The notes beneath the pieces were generated by a model that saw nothing but the letters and a program-made list of their open reading frames with translations, ran no database searches and was not told the origin of the DNA. Shown one piece after another: positions 6,700 through 15,115 of a DNA stretch of 38,550 nt. A program made the translations under genes and the position numbers. This stretch comes from an uncultured Verrucomicrobia subdivision 3 bacterium (GTDB lineage: Bacteria; Verrucomicrobiota; Verrucomicrobiia; Limisphaerales; UBA11358). The DNA is taken from assembly GCA_903835255.1 (NCBI GenBank), contig CAILMI010000032.1, forward strand, positions 1 to 38,550, in the 5' to 3' direction. The number at the start of each line of letters is the position of its first letter. The stretch's first letter is position 1.

Positions 6700-9144
6700 A
6701 TGAAAGTCACCCTAAACTGGCTCAAGCAATACGTCGATTTCAACTGGTCGCCCGAAGAGGTGACCGAACGCCTCACCCTGCTCGGCGTCGAAGTCGAGGG
6801 CGTCCAAAAAATCGCCGCGCCCTTCGACGGCATTGTCGTGGCGCAAGTCCTCACCAAGGACAAGCACCCCGGCGCCGACAAGCTCACCGTCTGCCGCGTC
6901 CATGACGGCACGGGCGAACGGCAGATCGTCTGCGGTGCGCAGAATTTTTCGGCCGGCGACAAGGTGCCGCTCATCCTGCCCGGGGCGTCGCTGCCCCCCA
7001 AGCCCGGCGACCGGGAACCCTTCACCATCAAGGTCGGGAAAATCCGCGGCGTGGAGTCCCACGGCATGATGTGTTCGCACGAGGAACTTCAGATCGAGCC
7101 TGAAGCGATTGGCCATAAAAAGGAGGACGGACTTCTGCTCCTGCGGGCGGACGCACGGGTCGGCCAATCCTTCGCAGACTATCTCGGCCGCAGCGGCAGC
7201 GACGTGGTTTATGATCTGGAGATCACGCCCAACCGGCCGGACTTGAACAGCGTCCTAGGCATCGCGCGCGAAATCGCCGCCATCACGGGGAACGCGCTGA
7301 AAATTCCTGCCGTGGATCTTCCAGTGCCATCGCCGGCCCCGGTTCCCCTGTCCGTGGACGTGCGCAATGAAGAGCCGGAGCTGTGCCCGCGTTACACCGC
7401 GCGCGTCCTCCGAAACGTGAAGGTTGGCCCCAGCCCCGACTGGCTCAAGTCCACCCTCGAAAAGGTGGGTCTGCGCAGCATCAACAACGTGGTGGACATC
7501 ACCAATTACGTGATGCTCGAATGCGGCCAGCCGCTGCACGCCTTCGATTATCACCTGCTCCAGGCCGGGGGAAACAAGCCGGCGATGATTGTCCTCCGCC
7601 GGGCGGCCGAGGGCGAAAAATTCACAACCCTCGACGGCAAGGTTCGGGTCCTCACGAATCAGATGCTGCTCATCGCCGACGAATCCAAGGCGGTGGCGCT
7701 GGCGGGGGTCATGGGCGGGCAGAATACGGAGATCAGCGCGCAGACGGTGGACGTGCTAATTGAGAGCGCCTATTTCAAGCCGCAAAATATCCGCGCCACG
7801 GCAAAAAAACTGGAGCTGCGGACGGATTCCTCCTACCGCTTTGAGCGCGGCGGCGATGTGGGCATTTGCGATTGGGCCAGCCGCCGGGCGGCGCAACTGA
7901 TCTGCGATCTGGCCCAGGGCCAAGTGGCCGGACCCGCGCGGGAGGACTTCCCCCGGCCCGCCGCTCCCGGGCGCGTCACCCTTCATTTCTCAAAAACCCA
8001 GGCCCTGCTCGGCATCGCCATCCCGCATCCCGAGCAGATCGCCTATCTGACCCAACTGGGGTTGCGGGTGACGGAACAGGCGCCCGGCTTCTGCACTTTT
8101 GAAATCCCGACGTGGCGGGTGGATCTGAAGCGCGAGGTGGATTTGATCGAGGAAGTCGCCCGGCTTTACGGGGTGGATCGGATTCCCAGCACGCCGCCGC
8201 GGGGCGCCCTCGGGACCAATCCCTATGATCTGGTTCACGATCAACTCGCCGAGGCGCGGCGGATTCTAAGCGGGCTTGGCCTTAACGAGACGCAGGGGCA
8301 AACCCTCATCTCCAGCGCGGAACCCGGGAGCCAAAGCCCGGAGGCCGTGAGGCTGGCAAACCCCTTGAGTTCGGATATGGACCAGCTGCGCCCCAGCCTG
8401 CTGCCGGGCCTGCTTCAAGCGCTGCGGCACAATGTGAGCCGGAAGAATTACGACGCAGCCCTGTTCGAAGTCGGCCGGGTATTTCTGCAGGCGAACGGCC
8501 GGGTCCGGGAAGAACGGCGCGTGGCCATCGCCCTCACCGGGCAGCGCGCCCTGCCCTTCTGGAGCGGCGAGGAGCGCGAGGCCAAGTTCGACATCCACGA
8601 CTTGAAAGGACGGCTGGAAGATTTTCTGGAGCACTTCGGCCTCCGCGGCGTCACCTTCACACGGCGCGCGGAAAGCACGGCGCTGCTGCTCGAATCGGCG
8701 ACTCTTTCGCTGGGCGGCAAGCTGGTGCTGGGCGAAGCGGGCCAGCTGCTGCCGGGGCTTGCGAAGAAATATGACCTGCGCGACAGCGTGCTGCTCGCGG
8801 AATTGAACCTGGACCTGCTGCTCGCGCGGCGGAATCCGGCCAAGGCATTCAAGCCGCTGCCCCAGTTCCCCGCCATCCGCCGCGATGTGGCGATGCTGGT
8901 GCCGGAAGCCACGACCCATGAGGCCGTATTGCAGACCGTCCGTCAGAGCAAGCCCGCCCATCTGGAAAGCGTGGAGCTGTTTGATGTGTTCCGGGGCCAG
9001 CACGTGCCGGAGGGGCAGAAGAGCCTGGCGTACGCGTTCACCTACCGCTCCCCGGAGAAAACCTTGACGGATGCCGAAGTGGGCGCCGCGCATGAAACCC
9101 TGCTGGCCCAGTTCAAGAAAAACCTGAGTGCGGTCCTGCGGTGA
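6700..9144 (+). CDS. pheT: Phenylalanine--tRNA ligase beta subunit
   Basis: 814 aa from ATG at 6700 (MKVTLNWLKQYVDFNW), the normal PheT N-terminus; the frame is open further upstream but that part is not PheT-like. Domain order is right for the family: N-terminal region and EMAP/OB-fold tRNA-binding domain (about 40-150; VVAQVLTKDKHPGADKLTVC), B3/4 domain (about 210-385), B5 domain (about 405-475), catalytic-like core, and the C-terminal FDX-ACB anticodon-binding domain (about 720-813; LPQFPAIRRDVAMLVPE). With PheS it forms the alpha2beta2 enzyme charging tRNA-Phe. pheS is not in this window, so the usual pheS-pheT pairing is broken. It is convergent with the M48 protease gene, 8 nt apart. 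Confidence 0.96.
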   Translation: MKVTLNWLKQYVDFNWSPEEVTERLTLLGVEVEGVQKIAAPFDGIVVAQVLTKDKHPGADKLTVCRVHDGTGERQIVCGAQNFSAGDKVPLILPGASLPPKPGDREPFTIKVGKIRGVESHGMMCSHEELQIEPEAIGHKKEDGLLLLRADARVGQSFADYLGRSGSDVVYDLEITPNRPDLNSVLGIAREIAAITGNALKIPAVDLPVPSPAPVPLSVDVRNEEPELCPRYTARVLRNVKVGPSPDWLKSTLEKVGLRSINNVVDITNYVMLECGQPLHAFDYHLLQAGGNKPAMIVLRRAAEGEKFTTLDGKVRVLTNQMLLIADESKAVALAGVMGGQNTEISAQTVDVLIESAYFKPQNIRATAKKLELRTDSSYRFERGGDVGICDWASRRAAQLICDLAQGQVAGPAREDFPRPAAPGRVTLHFSKTQALLGIAIPHPEQIAYLTQLGLRVTEQAPGFCTFEIPTWRVDLKREVDLIEEVARLYGVDRIPSTPPRGALGTNPYDLVHDQLAEARRILSGLGLNETQGQTLISSAEPGSQSPEAVRLANPLSSDMDQLRPSLLPGLLQALRHNVSRKNYDAALFEVGRVFLQANGRVREERRVAIALTGQRALPFWSGEEREAKFDIHDLKGRLEDFLEHFGLRGVTFTRRAESTALLLESATLSLGGKLVLGEAGQLLPGLAKKYDLRDSVLLAELNLDLLLARRNPAKAFKPLPQFPAIRRDVAMLVPEATTHEAVLQTVRQSKPAHLESVELFDVFRGQHVPEGQKSLAYAFTYRSPEKTLTDAEVGAAHETLLAQFKKNLSAVLR

Positions 9145-9152
9145 CCCGTCCC

Positions 9153-11108
9153 TCACGCCGGCTGCAGAAATGGCGGCATCGGGCAGTCCAGCGTGTCGGC
9201 GATGGCGCGCAGCAACTCCGCCTCGCTCTCCCGGATCACGCCATCCGCGCCCACCACATGGACGCAGGCCTCGATTAGATTCTTTTTGATCTGCGGCGCG
9301 GCCAGGGCCAGTCGATCGAGCGCGGCGTCTATCGGTTGCAGTCCGCACTGGTCGCGCGGCAGCAGCGACAGCCCGCCCTCGGGGGCGCGCCAATACGGGG
9401 CGCCGGCATCAAAGGCCCGCTGAACCTCGCCCGCATCATCGCCGCTGACATGGGCCAGCGTGGAGAGGATGACCCGGCCATCCGGCACCAGGGGCTTAAT
9501 GCTATAAAACTGGATGGCCGGCGGCCGCGCCGCGCCGAACTGGGGCGCGAGATGGCGCAGAATGATTTTCTGCAGCACGAATTCAAACAGCTCCAGCCGG
9601 CCGTCACTTTGAATCAGCCACTGCAGCGTTTTGGAGAATCGCTGGTACTGATCCCGATTTAATTGCCGCAGCGCACCCATGGCAATGTTGACCATGGGTA
9701 GCCGCGCCGGAACAGCCGCCGAGGCGATGTCGGCGAACAGGGTCACGGTCATGCTGTAACTCTCCGGCGGCAGATGCCGGGCGAGCGCGTCGAGCTGGGT
9801 GGCGCGAGTGGCCTCCTCGGAACTCAACAGCAGCGCGTAAATCAAGGCCACCGCGTCGAGCGGCTGGCGGACGGCGTTCCGGACGCTTTCCGGCAGGGAG
9901 TCGCGCATTTTCTCCGCGTATTCCAAATGCAGCGGCGTGGGCGTGCCTAGATTCGGCAGGACGGAATGGGATGCAATGACCGGGGGCTTCCCGGCCGCGC
10001 CGGCGCCGATGACGACGCCCCCAAGCACGGCGCGAAAGGCATCCGGCAGCGGGGGAGGAACCGACGCGCGGCGGGAAGGCGTTTCCGGATTGTCCGCGCT
10101 GAGAGCCTTGAATGTTCCGTCCCACGCTGGCTCAATGGCGCGGATGCGATCCTCGAGCGGCGGATGGGTGGCCAGCGCGCCCAGAAAGGAATGGGAGAGG
10201 GCGCTGCCAAAAAATAGATGGCCGGCATCCGGGGCATTGGGCGACTCCATCTGCGAGCCATAGCCGCCGATCTTCTGCAGGGCGCCGGACAGCCCGGCAG
10301 GATTACGGGTGAATTGCACCGCGGAGGCATCGGCCAGAAACTCGCGCTGACGGCTGATGGCGGCCTGGATCAGACGGCCAAAAAACACTCCCACCGAGCC
10401 GATGAGAATCAGGGCCATCCCGATGATCGGCAGCGGGTTTTTTTCCCGGCTATTGCTGCTGCGCATGTAGAGCAGAATCCGGCCGATGGAGGCAAGGCAG
10501 AGAATCCCAAACAGGACGCCCATGAGCTGAAGGTTCAGGCGCATGTCGCCGTTGAGGATATGGCTGAACTCGTGGCCAATGACGCCCTGCAGCTCGTCGC
10601 GCGACAGCTTCGAGATGCAACCGCGCGTGACACCCACGGCGGCATCGCCGGCGGTGTGCCCTGCAGCGAAGGCGTTAATGCCCTCCTCATGGTCGAGCAC
10701 GTAAACTTTCGGCATCGGCACACCGGAAGCGATGGCCATCTCCTCGACAATGTTGAGAAGCTTGCGTTCGTCCGGATCGCGCGTGCTGGAATCCACCGGT
10801 CGGCCGCCCATGGATTCGGCCACCACCCCGCCGCCGCCGGCGAGCTGGCTGACCTTGAACAGGCTGCCGAATGCCACGATGGCCAAGGTGATCAGGGCGG
10901 CGCCAAAAAAGATCTGCGGATCCCACAGCGCCAGCGAAGGCTCCGATCCGTAAGACCCGCCAGCATCCGAATGCGCCCGGGCGCCGGTGAGCACCACCAG
11001 CCCGACCAGGTAATTCAGGACGACAATGAGGAGGACGGCGACGACAAAGTAAAAAACCAGCAGCTTGGTTTTTTTGCGGGCCCGATCCTGTCGCTCGAAG
11101 AAATCCAT
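9153..11108 (-). CDS. M48 family (HtpX-like) membrane metalloprotease with TerB-like C-terminus
   Basis: 651 aa. Hydrophobic segments are near 16-40, 66-84, 192-212 and 226-247. The catalytic HExxH is H179-E180-F-S-H183 in IGHEFSHILNGD, with the third ligand Glu257 in REFLADASAVQFTRNP, the M48B/HtpX layout. HtpX-type proteases degrade damaged membrane proteins with the active site facing the cytoplasm. Unlike HtpX (about 290 aa) there is a ~300-residue C-terminal extension. It holds two Asp-Gly-rich helical motifs (SDGRLELFEFVLQKIILRHL near 501 and GADGVIRESEAELLRAIADT near 620) resembling TerB-type domains. It lies 77 nt downstream of a LemA gene, a common pairing. Confidence 0.9.
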   Translation of the reverse strand: MDFFERQDRARKKTKLLVFYFVVAVLLIVVLNYLVGLVVLTGARAHSDAGGSYGSEPSLALWDPQIFFGAALITLAIVAFGSLFKVSQLAGGGGVVAESMGGRPVDSSTRDPDERKLLNIVEEMAIASGVPMPKVYVLDHEEGINAFAAGHTAGDAAVGVTRGCISKLSRDELQGVIGHEFSHILNGDMRLNLQLMGVLFGILCLASIGRILLYMRSSNSREKNPLPIIGMALILIGSVGVFFGRLIQAAISRQREFLADASAVQFTRNPAGLSGALQKIGGYGSQMESPNAPDAGHLFFGSALSHSFLGALATHPPLEDRIRAIEPAWDGTFKALSADNPETPSRRASVPPPLPDAFRAVLGGVVIGAGAAGKPPVIASHSVLPNLGTPTPLHLEYAEKMRDSLPESVRNAVRQPLDAVALIYALLLSSEEATRATQLDALARHLPPESYSMTVTLFADIASAAVPARLPMVNIAMGALRQLNRDQYQRFSKTLQWLIQSDGRLELFEFVLQKIILRHLAPQFGAARPPAIQFYSIKPLVPDGRVILSTLAHVSGDDAGEVQRAFDAGAPYWRAPEGGLSLLPRDQCGLQPIDAALDRLALAAPQIKKNLIEACVHVVGADGVIRESEAELLRAIADTLDCPMPPFLQPA

Positions 11109-11185
11109 CCAATAGGTGCGGCAATCAGAATCAGGGGGCTCGGTTCAAACCGCCAAGCCCGCCGGCATCCGCTGCCGCAAAAAAT

Positions 11186-11788
11186 TCACGAGAAGGTAAC
11201 CTTGGGCACGACCTTCTCTTCCGGCTTGTCCACCGCGAACAGCTCCGCAGAGGTGAAGTTGAACATCCCTGCAATCAGGTTGCTCGGAAACACCTCGCGG
11301 CCGGTGTTATAGGCCATCACGGAATCATTGTAAGCCTGGCGCGCAAAGGAGATTTTGTTCTCCGTGGAGGTCAGCTCCTCGGTGAGCTGCATCATGTTCT
11401 GATTGGCCTTCAGGTCGGGGTACTGCTCAGAGACCATCAAGAGCCGGCTCAGAGTGCCGCCCAATCCCGTCTCTGCCTCCGTGAGATTTTTCATCGCCGT
11501 GGTATCGCCGGGATTGGCGGCGGCGGCCTTGGAGGCGGCGTAAGCGATGTTGCGGGCGGCGGTGACGGCTTCGAGCGTGCCGCGCTCGTGCGCCAGATAC
11601 CCCTTGGCCGTCTCGACCAGGTTGGGGATCAGGTCATAGCGGCGCTTGAGCTGCACGTCGATCTGCGCAAAGGCGTTTTTAAATCGGTTGCGCATCGTGA
11701 CCAGCTTGTTGTAGATGCCGACCACAAACCCGCCGATGATGAGCACGAGCAGAAGGAGAACTCCCAGAAAAATAAGCGATGCAATCAT
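11186..11788 (-). CDS. LemA family protein
   Basis: 200 aa from ATG at 11788 (MIASLIFLGVLLLLVLIIGG); the frame stays open upstream but that part has no LemA character. One N-terminal transmembrane helix (about 3-24) is followed by the family signature YNKLVTMRNRFKNAFAQIDV and QLKRRYDLIPNLVETAKGY, then long alpha-helices, with the C-terminus SAELFAVDKPEEK. LemA proteins are membrane-anchored helical-bundle proteins of unclear function, often genetically linked to M48 proteases or TPM-domain proteins; here the M48 gene follows on the same strand. It probably works with that protease. Confidence 0.93.
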   Translation of the reverse strand: MIASLIFLGVLLLLVLIIGGFVVGIYNKLVTMRNRFKNAFAQIDVQLKRRYDLIPNLVETAKGYLAHERGTLEAVTAARNIAYAASKAAAANPGDTTAMKNLTEAETGLGGTLSRLLMVSEQYPDLKANQNMMQLTEELTSTENKISFARQAYNDSVMAYNTGREVFPSNLIAGMFNFTSAELFAVDKPEEKVVPKVTFS

Positions 11789-12010
11789 AATTTTTTCTTT
11801 AGTTAATGACGGACACAGCTTGGCTGAACGGCACCGGCGGGCAATGATAATTTCCACGCTCATTTGGAATCGAACACCCTCGGGACACTGCCCGGGCGCT
11901 CACTCCGTCCAAAGCCGGCATCCAAGGCCCTTGCCGTTTGAGGACTCAGACGCAACCGTGAAAGCGCGCCCTTCCTGGCACCTGCGGCGCGCCGGTTCAA
12001 TGGGCGGCCA

Positions 12011-12934
12011 TCAGATCCGGGCCCGCACCTGGAGGATATCGCGGGCGATTTGTTCCCGCAATTCCGCAGGAGAGTCAAACCGCCGCTCCGCCCGCAATTT
12101 TACCCCGATTTCTACCTCGAGTTCCTGGCCATAAAGGGAGCCATCAAAATCCAGCAGATGAGCCTCAATCCGGAGGGCGGGCTGGGACGCCGTGACGGTC
12201 GGGCGCAACCCGATGTTCAGGGCCACGGGATACCGTCGACCATCCAGGGTAGTGGCGGCGGAATAAACCCCATGCGGGGGCAGGACCCGGCCGTCCATCT
12301 CCAGATTGGCCGTTGGAAACCCAAGCTGACGTCCCAACCGGTCGCCTTCGACCACCCGCCCACAGAGCGCGTAAGGTCGGCCCAGCATCTGGCGGGCGGC
12401 CTCCAAATCGCCGGTGCTGATGGCCTCGCGGATGCGGGTGCTGCTGACAGTTTGGCCATCCAGCGCCACCGCCGCCAGTCCATGAACCTCAAAACCCAGC
12501 TCGTCGCCGAGTGTTTTCAAAAGGGCGACGCTGCCGCTGCGGCGGCAGCCGAAAACAAAGTCAGCGCCGACACAGATGCTTTGTATGCGGACGAGGTCGC
12601 GCACCAGGCCGCGGATAAACTCTTCGCCGGTCTGCTGGCTGAAAGCTGGGTCAAAATGCACCAGCAAAACCCCCTCCACTCCGAGCGATTCAATCGCCCT
12701 CAATTTCTGAGGCAGCGAATGGATCAGCGGCGGAACGCGGTCCGGCGCGACGATGGCGCTGGGGTGCCGGTCGAACGTCAGAACCAGGCCCAAGGCGTCA
12801 TGCTGACGGGCGTCGGCCAGGGTTTGACGGATGATGTGCTGATGGCCGAGGTGCACGCCGTCGAATACGCCGATGGCCAAGCAGACCTTTCGGCCGCCGG
12901 TGGCGAGTTTGGTTGCGGCATCGACCCGTTGCAT
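12011..12934 (-). CDS. ribF: Bifunctional riboflavin kinase / FAD synthetase
   Basis: 307 aa from the ATG at 12934; a GTG one codon earlier is possible. The N-terminal FMN adenylyltransferase domain has GVFDGVHLGHQHIIRQ near residues 23-38 and an ISSTRIR-like segment (TVSSTRIREAI) near 165-175. The C-terminal riboflavin kinase domain has GRPYALCGRVVEGDRLGR and GFPTANLEMDGRVLPPHGVY with the PTAN motif. It converts riboflavin to FMN and FMN to FAD in the cytoplasm. It is the last gene of the nusA-infB-rbfA-nrnA-truB-ribF run, 22 nt after truB, as in many bacteria. No FMN riboswitch is visible. Confidence 0.95.
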   Translation of the reverse strand: MQRVDAATKLATGGRKVCLAIGVFDGVHLGHQHIIRQTLADARQHDALGLVLTFDRHPSAIVAPDRVPPLIHSLPQKLRAIESLGVEGVLLVHFDPAFSQQTGEEFIRGLVRDLVRIQSICVGADFVFGCRRSGSVALLKTLGDELGFEVHGLAAVALDGQTVSSTRIREAISTGDLEAARQMLGRPYALCGRVVEGDRLGRQLGFPTANLEMDGRVLPPHGVYSAATTLDGRRYPVALNIGLRPTVTASQPALRIEAHLLDFDGSLYGQELEVEIGVKLRAERRFDSPAELREQIARDILQVRARI

Positions 12935-12959
12935 CACGTGAAAAATTCCCAGGGTGTCT

Positions 12960-13673
12960 TCAGGCCGCAGCCAGCCGCAAATACGGGAGCACTTTCCTCT
13001 CCAACTCCGGCACCGTGAGTTTCAGGACCTCGTCCAGCCGGGTCGCCTCCGCCACGTCGAACTTACCAGAAACGCTCCGGCGCAAGGCGGCAAGATGCGC
13101 GCCGCAACCGAGTTTCTGGCCGAGGTCGTGCGCAATGCTGCGGACATAGGTGCCCTTGGTGCAGGCCACCCGGAAGTCGCCCAGCGGTTCCTCGTAACGT
13201 GTAAAACGGAAATTGTAGATATGGACCAAGCGCGGCTCGCGTTCCACTTCGATGCCTTTGCGGGCCAGCTTGTAGAGCGGCACCCCGTTCTTTTTAATTG
13301 CCGAAACCATCGGCGGCATCTGCATCTGATCCCCTAGGAACGAGGCGGCATCGGCGTTCAATTGCTCCAGCGTCATCGGCGGGACCGGCAGGGAACCGGT
13401 GAGTTCTCCGTCCGAGTCATAGCTGGCGGTAGTCTCGCCAAACTTGATGGTGCCCTCATAGACCTTGTCGTCGCCCATGAGCTTTTCCGAGAGCTTCGTG
13501 CCGCGGCCGAGGACGATGATGAGCAGGCCGGTGGCATTCGGGTCAAGCGTGCCGCAGTGCCCCACCTTTTTGATCTGAAAACGGCGGCGGATGGCGTCCA
13601 CGACATCGTGCGACGTGGGGCCGGCCGGTTTATCGATGAGAATGGCGCCGTCCAGCGAGGAGAAATCTTGCAT
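12960..13673 (-). CDS. truB: tRNA pseudouridine(55) synthase
   Basis: 237 aa, on the short side because the C-terminal PUA-like extension is reduced or absent. It starts LDGAILIDKPAGPTSHDVV, and the catalytic Asp44 is in the hallmark GTLDPNATGLL motif. Later family blocks are YEGTIKFGETTASYDSDGE and CTKGTYVRSIAHDLGQKLGCGAHL. TruB isomerises U55 in the T-loop of tRNAs. It begins 9 nt after nrnA and is followed by ribF; truB-ribF downstream of infB-rbfA is a widespread order. Confidence 0.95.
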   Translation of the reverse strand: MQDFSSLDGAILIDKPAGPTSHDVVDAIRRRFQIKKVGHCGTLDPNATGLLIIVLGRGTKLSEKLMGDDKVYEGTIKFGETTASYDSDGELTGSLPVPPMTLEQLNADAASFLGDQMQMPPMVSAIKKNGVPLYKLARKGIEVEREPRLVHIYNFRFTRYEEPLGDFRVACTKGTYVRSIAHDLGQKLGCGAHLAALRRSVSGKFDVAEATRLDEVLKLTVPELERKVLPYLRLAAA

Positions 13674-13682
13674 GGAAAATGA

Positions 13683-14663
13683 TTAAATGGCCTGCAACGC
13701 CCGTTTCACCGCGGCAATCACCCGGCGCTGAACCGCCAGCGGACGGCCGGGAATCCGCGCGCCCGCCGCCGCCGAATGTCCGCCGCCGCCGAATTGCGCC
13801 GCAATTTCATTCACATTGATCCGGGCGGTCTTGGAGCGGAGGCTGATGCGGGTGAGCTCGGGCTCAAGCTCCTCAAAGACGCAGGCGACCACCACCGGTT
13901 CAATCGCGCGGATGTGGTCGATAAGACCCTCCGAGTCGTTGCTCTCGCAGCCGGTGCGGGTGAAATCGGCCTTCTTGAGCCAGAGATAGGCGATCTGGTC
14001 ATCCTGCGCGAGCCGGAATTTGCTGTAAACATGCTGGAGCAGCTTGGCGCGCGAGAGCGGATAGCTTTGATACACTTCGTCGCCAATCTTGGCCAGGTTC
14101 GCCCCGCGCGTGACGAGCTCCGCCCCGGTGTGGAACGTGCCAGGCCGCGTGGTCGGATACTGGAAAGAACCCGTATCGGTGGAGACGGCGGTGAAGAGAT
14201 TATCGGCGATGAGTTTCGTGATCGGCCAGCGCGCCACCTTCAGCAGCCGGAAAATCAACTCGCCCGTCGAGGCTTCCCGGGCGGAAACCCAGTTCACATC
14301 CGCATAGCGCGTGTTGCTTTCGTGGTGGTCAATGTTGATGAACACCTTCCGGTCCGCAATGGACTCGCCGGCCTTGCCCAGCCTCTGAAAACTCGCGCAG
14401 TCCGTCGCGATGACGCAGTCGAATTTCTGCCCGCGCTTCGGCTTTTGGAACAGGCCGTCCGGATCGAGGAACTTCAACTTCTGCGGGACGGCATCCTCGT
14501 TCCAAACCGTGACTTTTTTGCCCTCGTTGCGGAGCGCGAGCGCCAGACCCAGCTGCGAACCGATGCAGTCCCCGTCCGGCCGCATGTGACCGACGATGCA
14601 AAAGGTCTGATGTTCGCGGAGTATCTCCACGATCCGATTGATGATTTTGGGATGGCTTTTCAA
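13683..14663 (-). CDS. nrnA: DHH-family phosphoesterase (NrnA-type nanoRNase/pAp phosphatase)
   Basis: 326 aa, TTG start that overlaps the rbfA stop by 4 nt (TTGA). Motif I is GHMRPDGDCIGSQLGLAL (DxD), the DHH motif is NIDHHESNTRYAD, and the C-terminal DHHA1 domain ends with FGGGGHSAAAGARIPG, which binds the substrate end. NrnA enzymes degrade 2-5-nt RNAs and dephosphorylate 3'-phosphoadenosine 5'-phosphate. It sits between rbfA and truB, its usual place in bacteria lacking orn. Confidence 0.92.
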   Translation of the reverse strand: MKSHPKIINRIVEILREHQTFCIVGHMRPDGDCIGSQLGLALALRNEGKKVTVWNEDAVPQKLKFLDPDGLFQKPKRGQKFDCVIATDCASFQRLGKAGESIADRKVFINIDHHESNTRYADVNWVSAREASTGELIFRLLKVARWPITKLIADNLFTAVSTDTGSFQYPTTRPGTFHTGAELVTRGANLAKIGDEVYQSYPLSRAKLLQHVYSKFRLAQDDQIAYLWLKKADFTRTGCESNDSEGLIDHIRAIEPVVVACVFEELEPELTRISLRSKTARINVNEIAAQFGGGGHSAAAGARIPGRPLAVQRRVIAAVKRALQAI

Positions 14664-15037
14664 GAGGGGTCGGCGGGCCCGCTGCCCGCGGACGGGCTTT
14701 TGTCCAGTTCCTCGAGGATTTGCAGGACGCGGTTGCCACGCACAATGGAGTCGTCAAAAACAAATTTCAGCGTGGGCGTGAATTTCAAGATCACCGAACG
14801 CGCAATCAGGGTCTGGAGACGGATGCGGTTTTCGGTGAGCAGCTGGAATCCGCGCTTCTGCTGGTCGGCGCTGCCGAGGATGCTGATGAACACGACCGCC
14901 GACTTCAAGTCGCCCGCCACGTCCACGTCGTTGACGGAAATCAAGCCGGCCTCGTGGGAATGGAACTCGCGGCGGATGGCCTCGCCGAGCGTCTGCTTGA
15001 GCAGTTCGCGCACACGTTGAATTCGGAGACTAGCCAT
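14660..15037 (-). CDS. rbfA: 30S ribosome-binding factor RbfA
   Basis: 125 aa. It starts SLRIQRVRELLKQTLGEAIR, and the KH-like core includes LISVNDVDVAGDLKSAVVFI and ILKFTPTLKFVFDDSI, the standard RbfA pattern. RbfA binds the immature 30S subunit near the 5' end of 16S rRNA and helps its final maturation. The last ~15 residues are a Ser/Gly/Pro tail. It lies 78 nt after infB and overlaps nrnA by 4 nt, in the usual order. Confidence 0.95.
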   Translation of the reverse strand: MASLRIQRVRELLKQTLGEAIRREFHSHEAGLISVNDVDVAGDLKSAVVFISILGSADQQKRGFQLLTENRIRLQTLIARSVILKFTPTLKFVFDDSIVRGNRVLQILEELDKSPSAGSGPADPS

Positions 15038-15115
15038 GGGGAGTGAGCGTCCGGGGTCTCGAATCAGGAATGGCGCGTGCGGGGTTCAGGTTGGGCTCGA
15101 ATCCGAAACTCGGGT

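Noticed and set aside
12935-13000. FMN riboswitch for ribF
   Set aside because: ribF is internal to an operon, 22 nt after truB, leaving no room for the aptamer.
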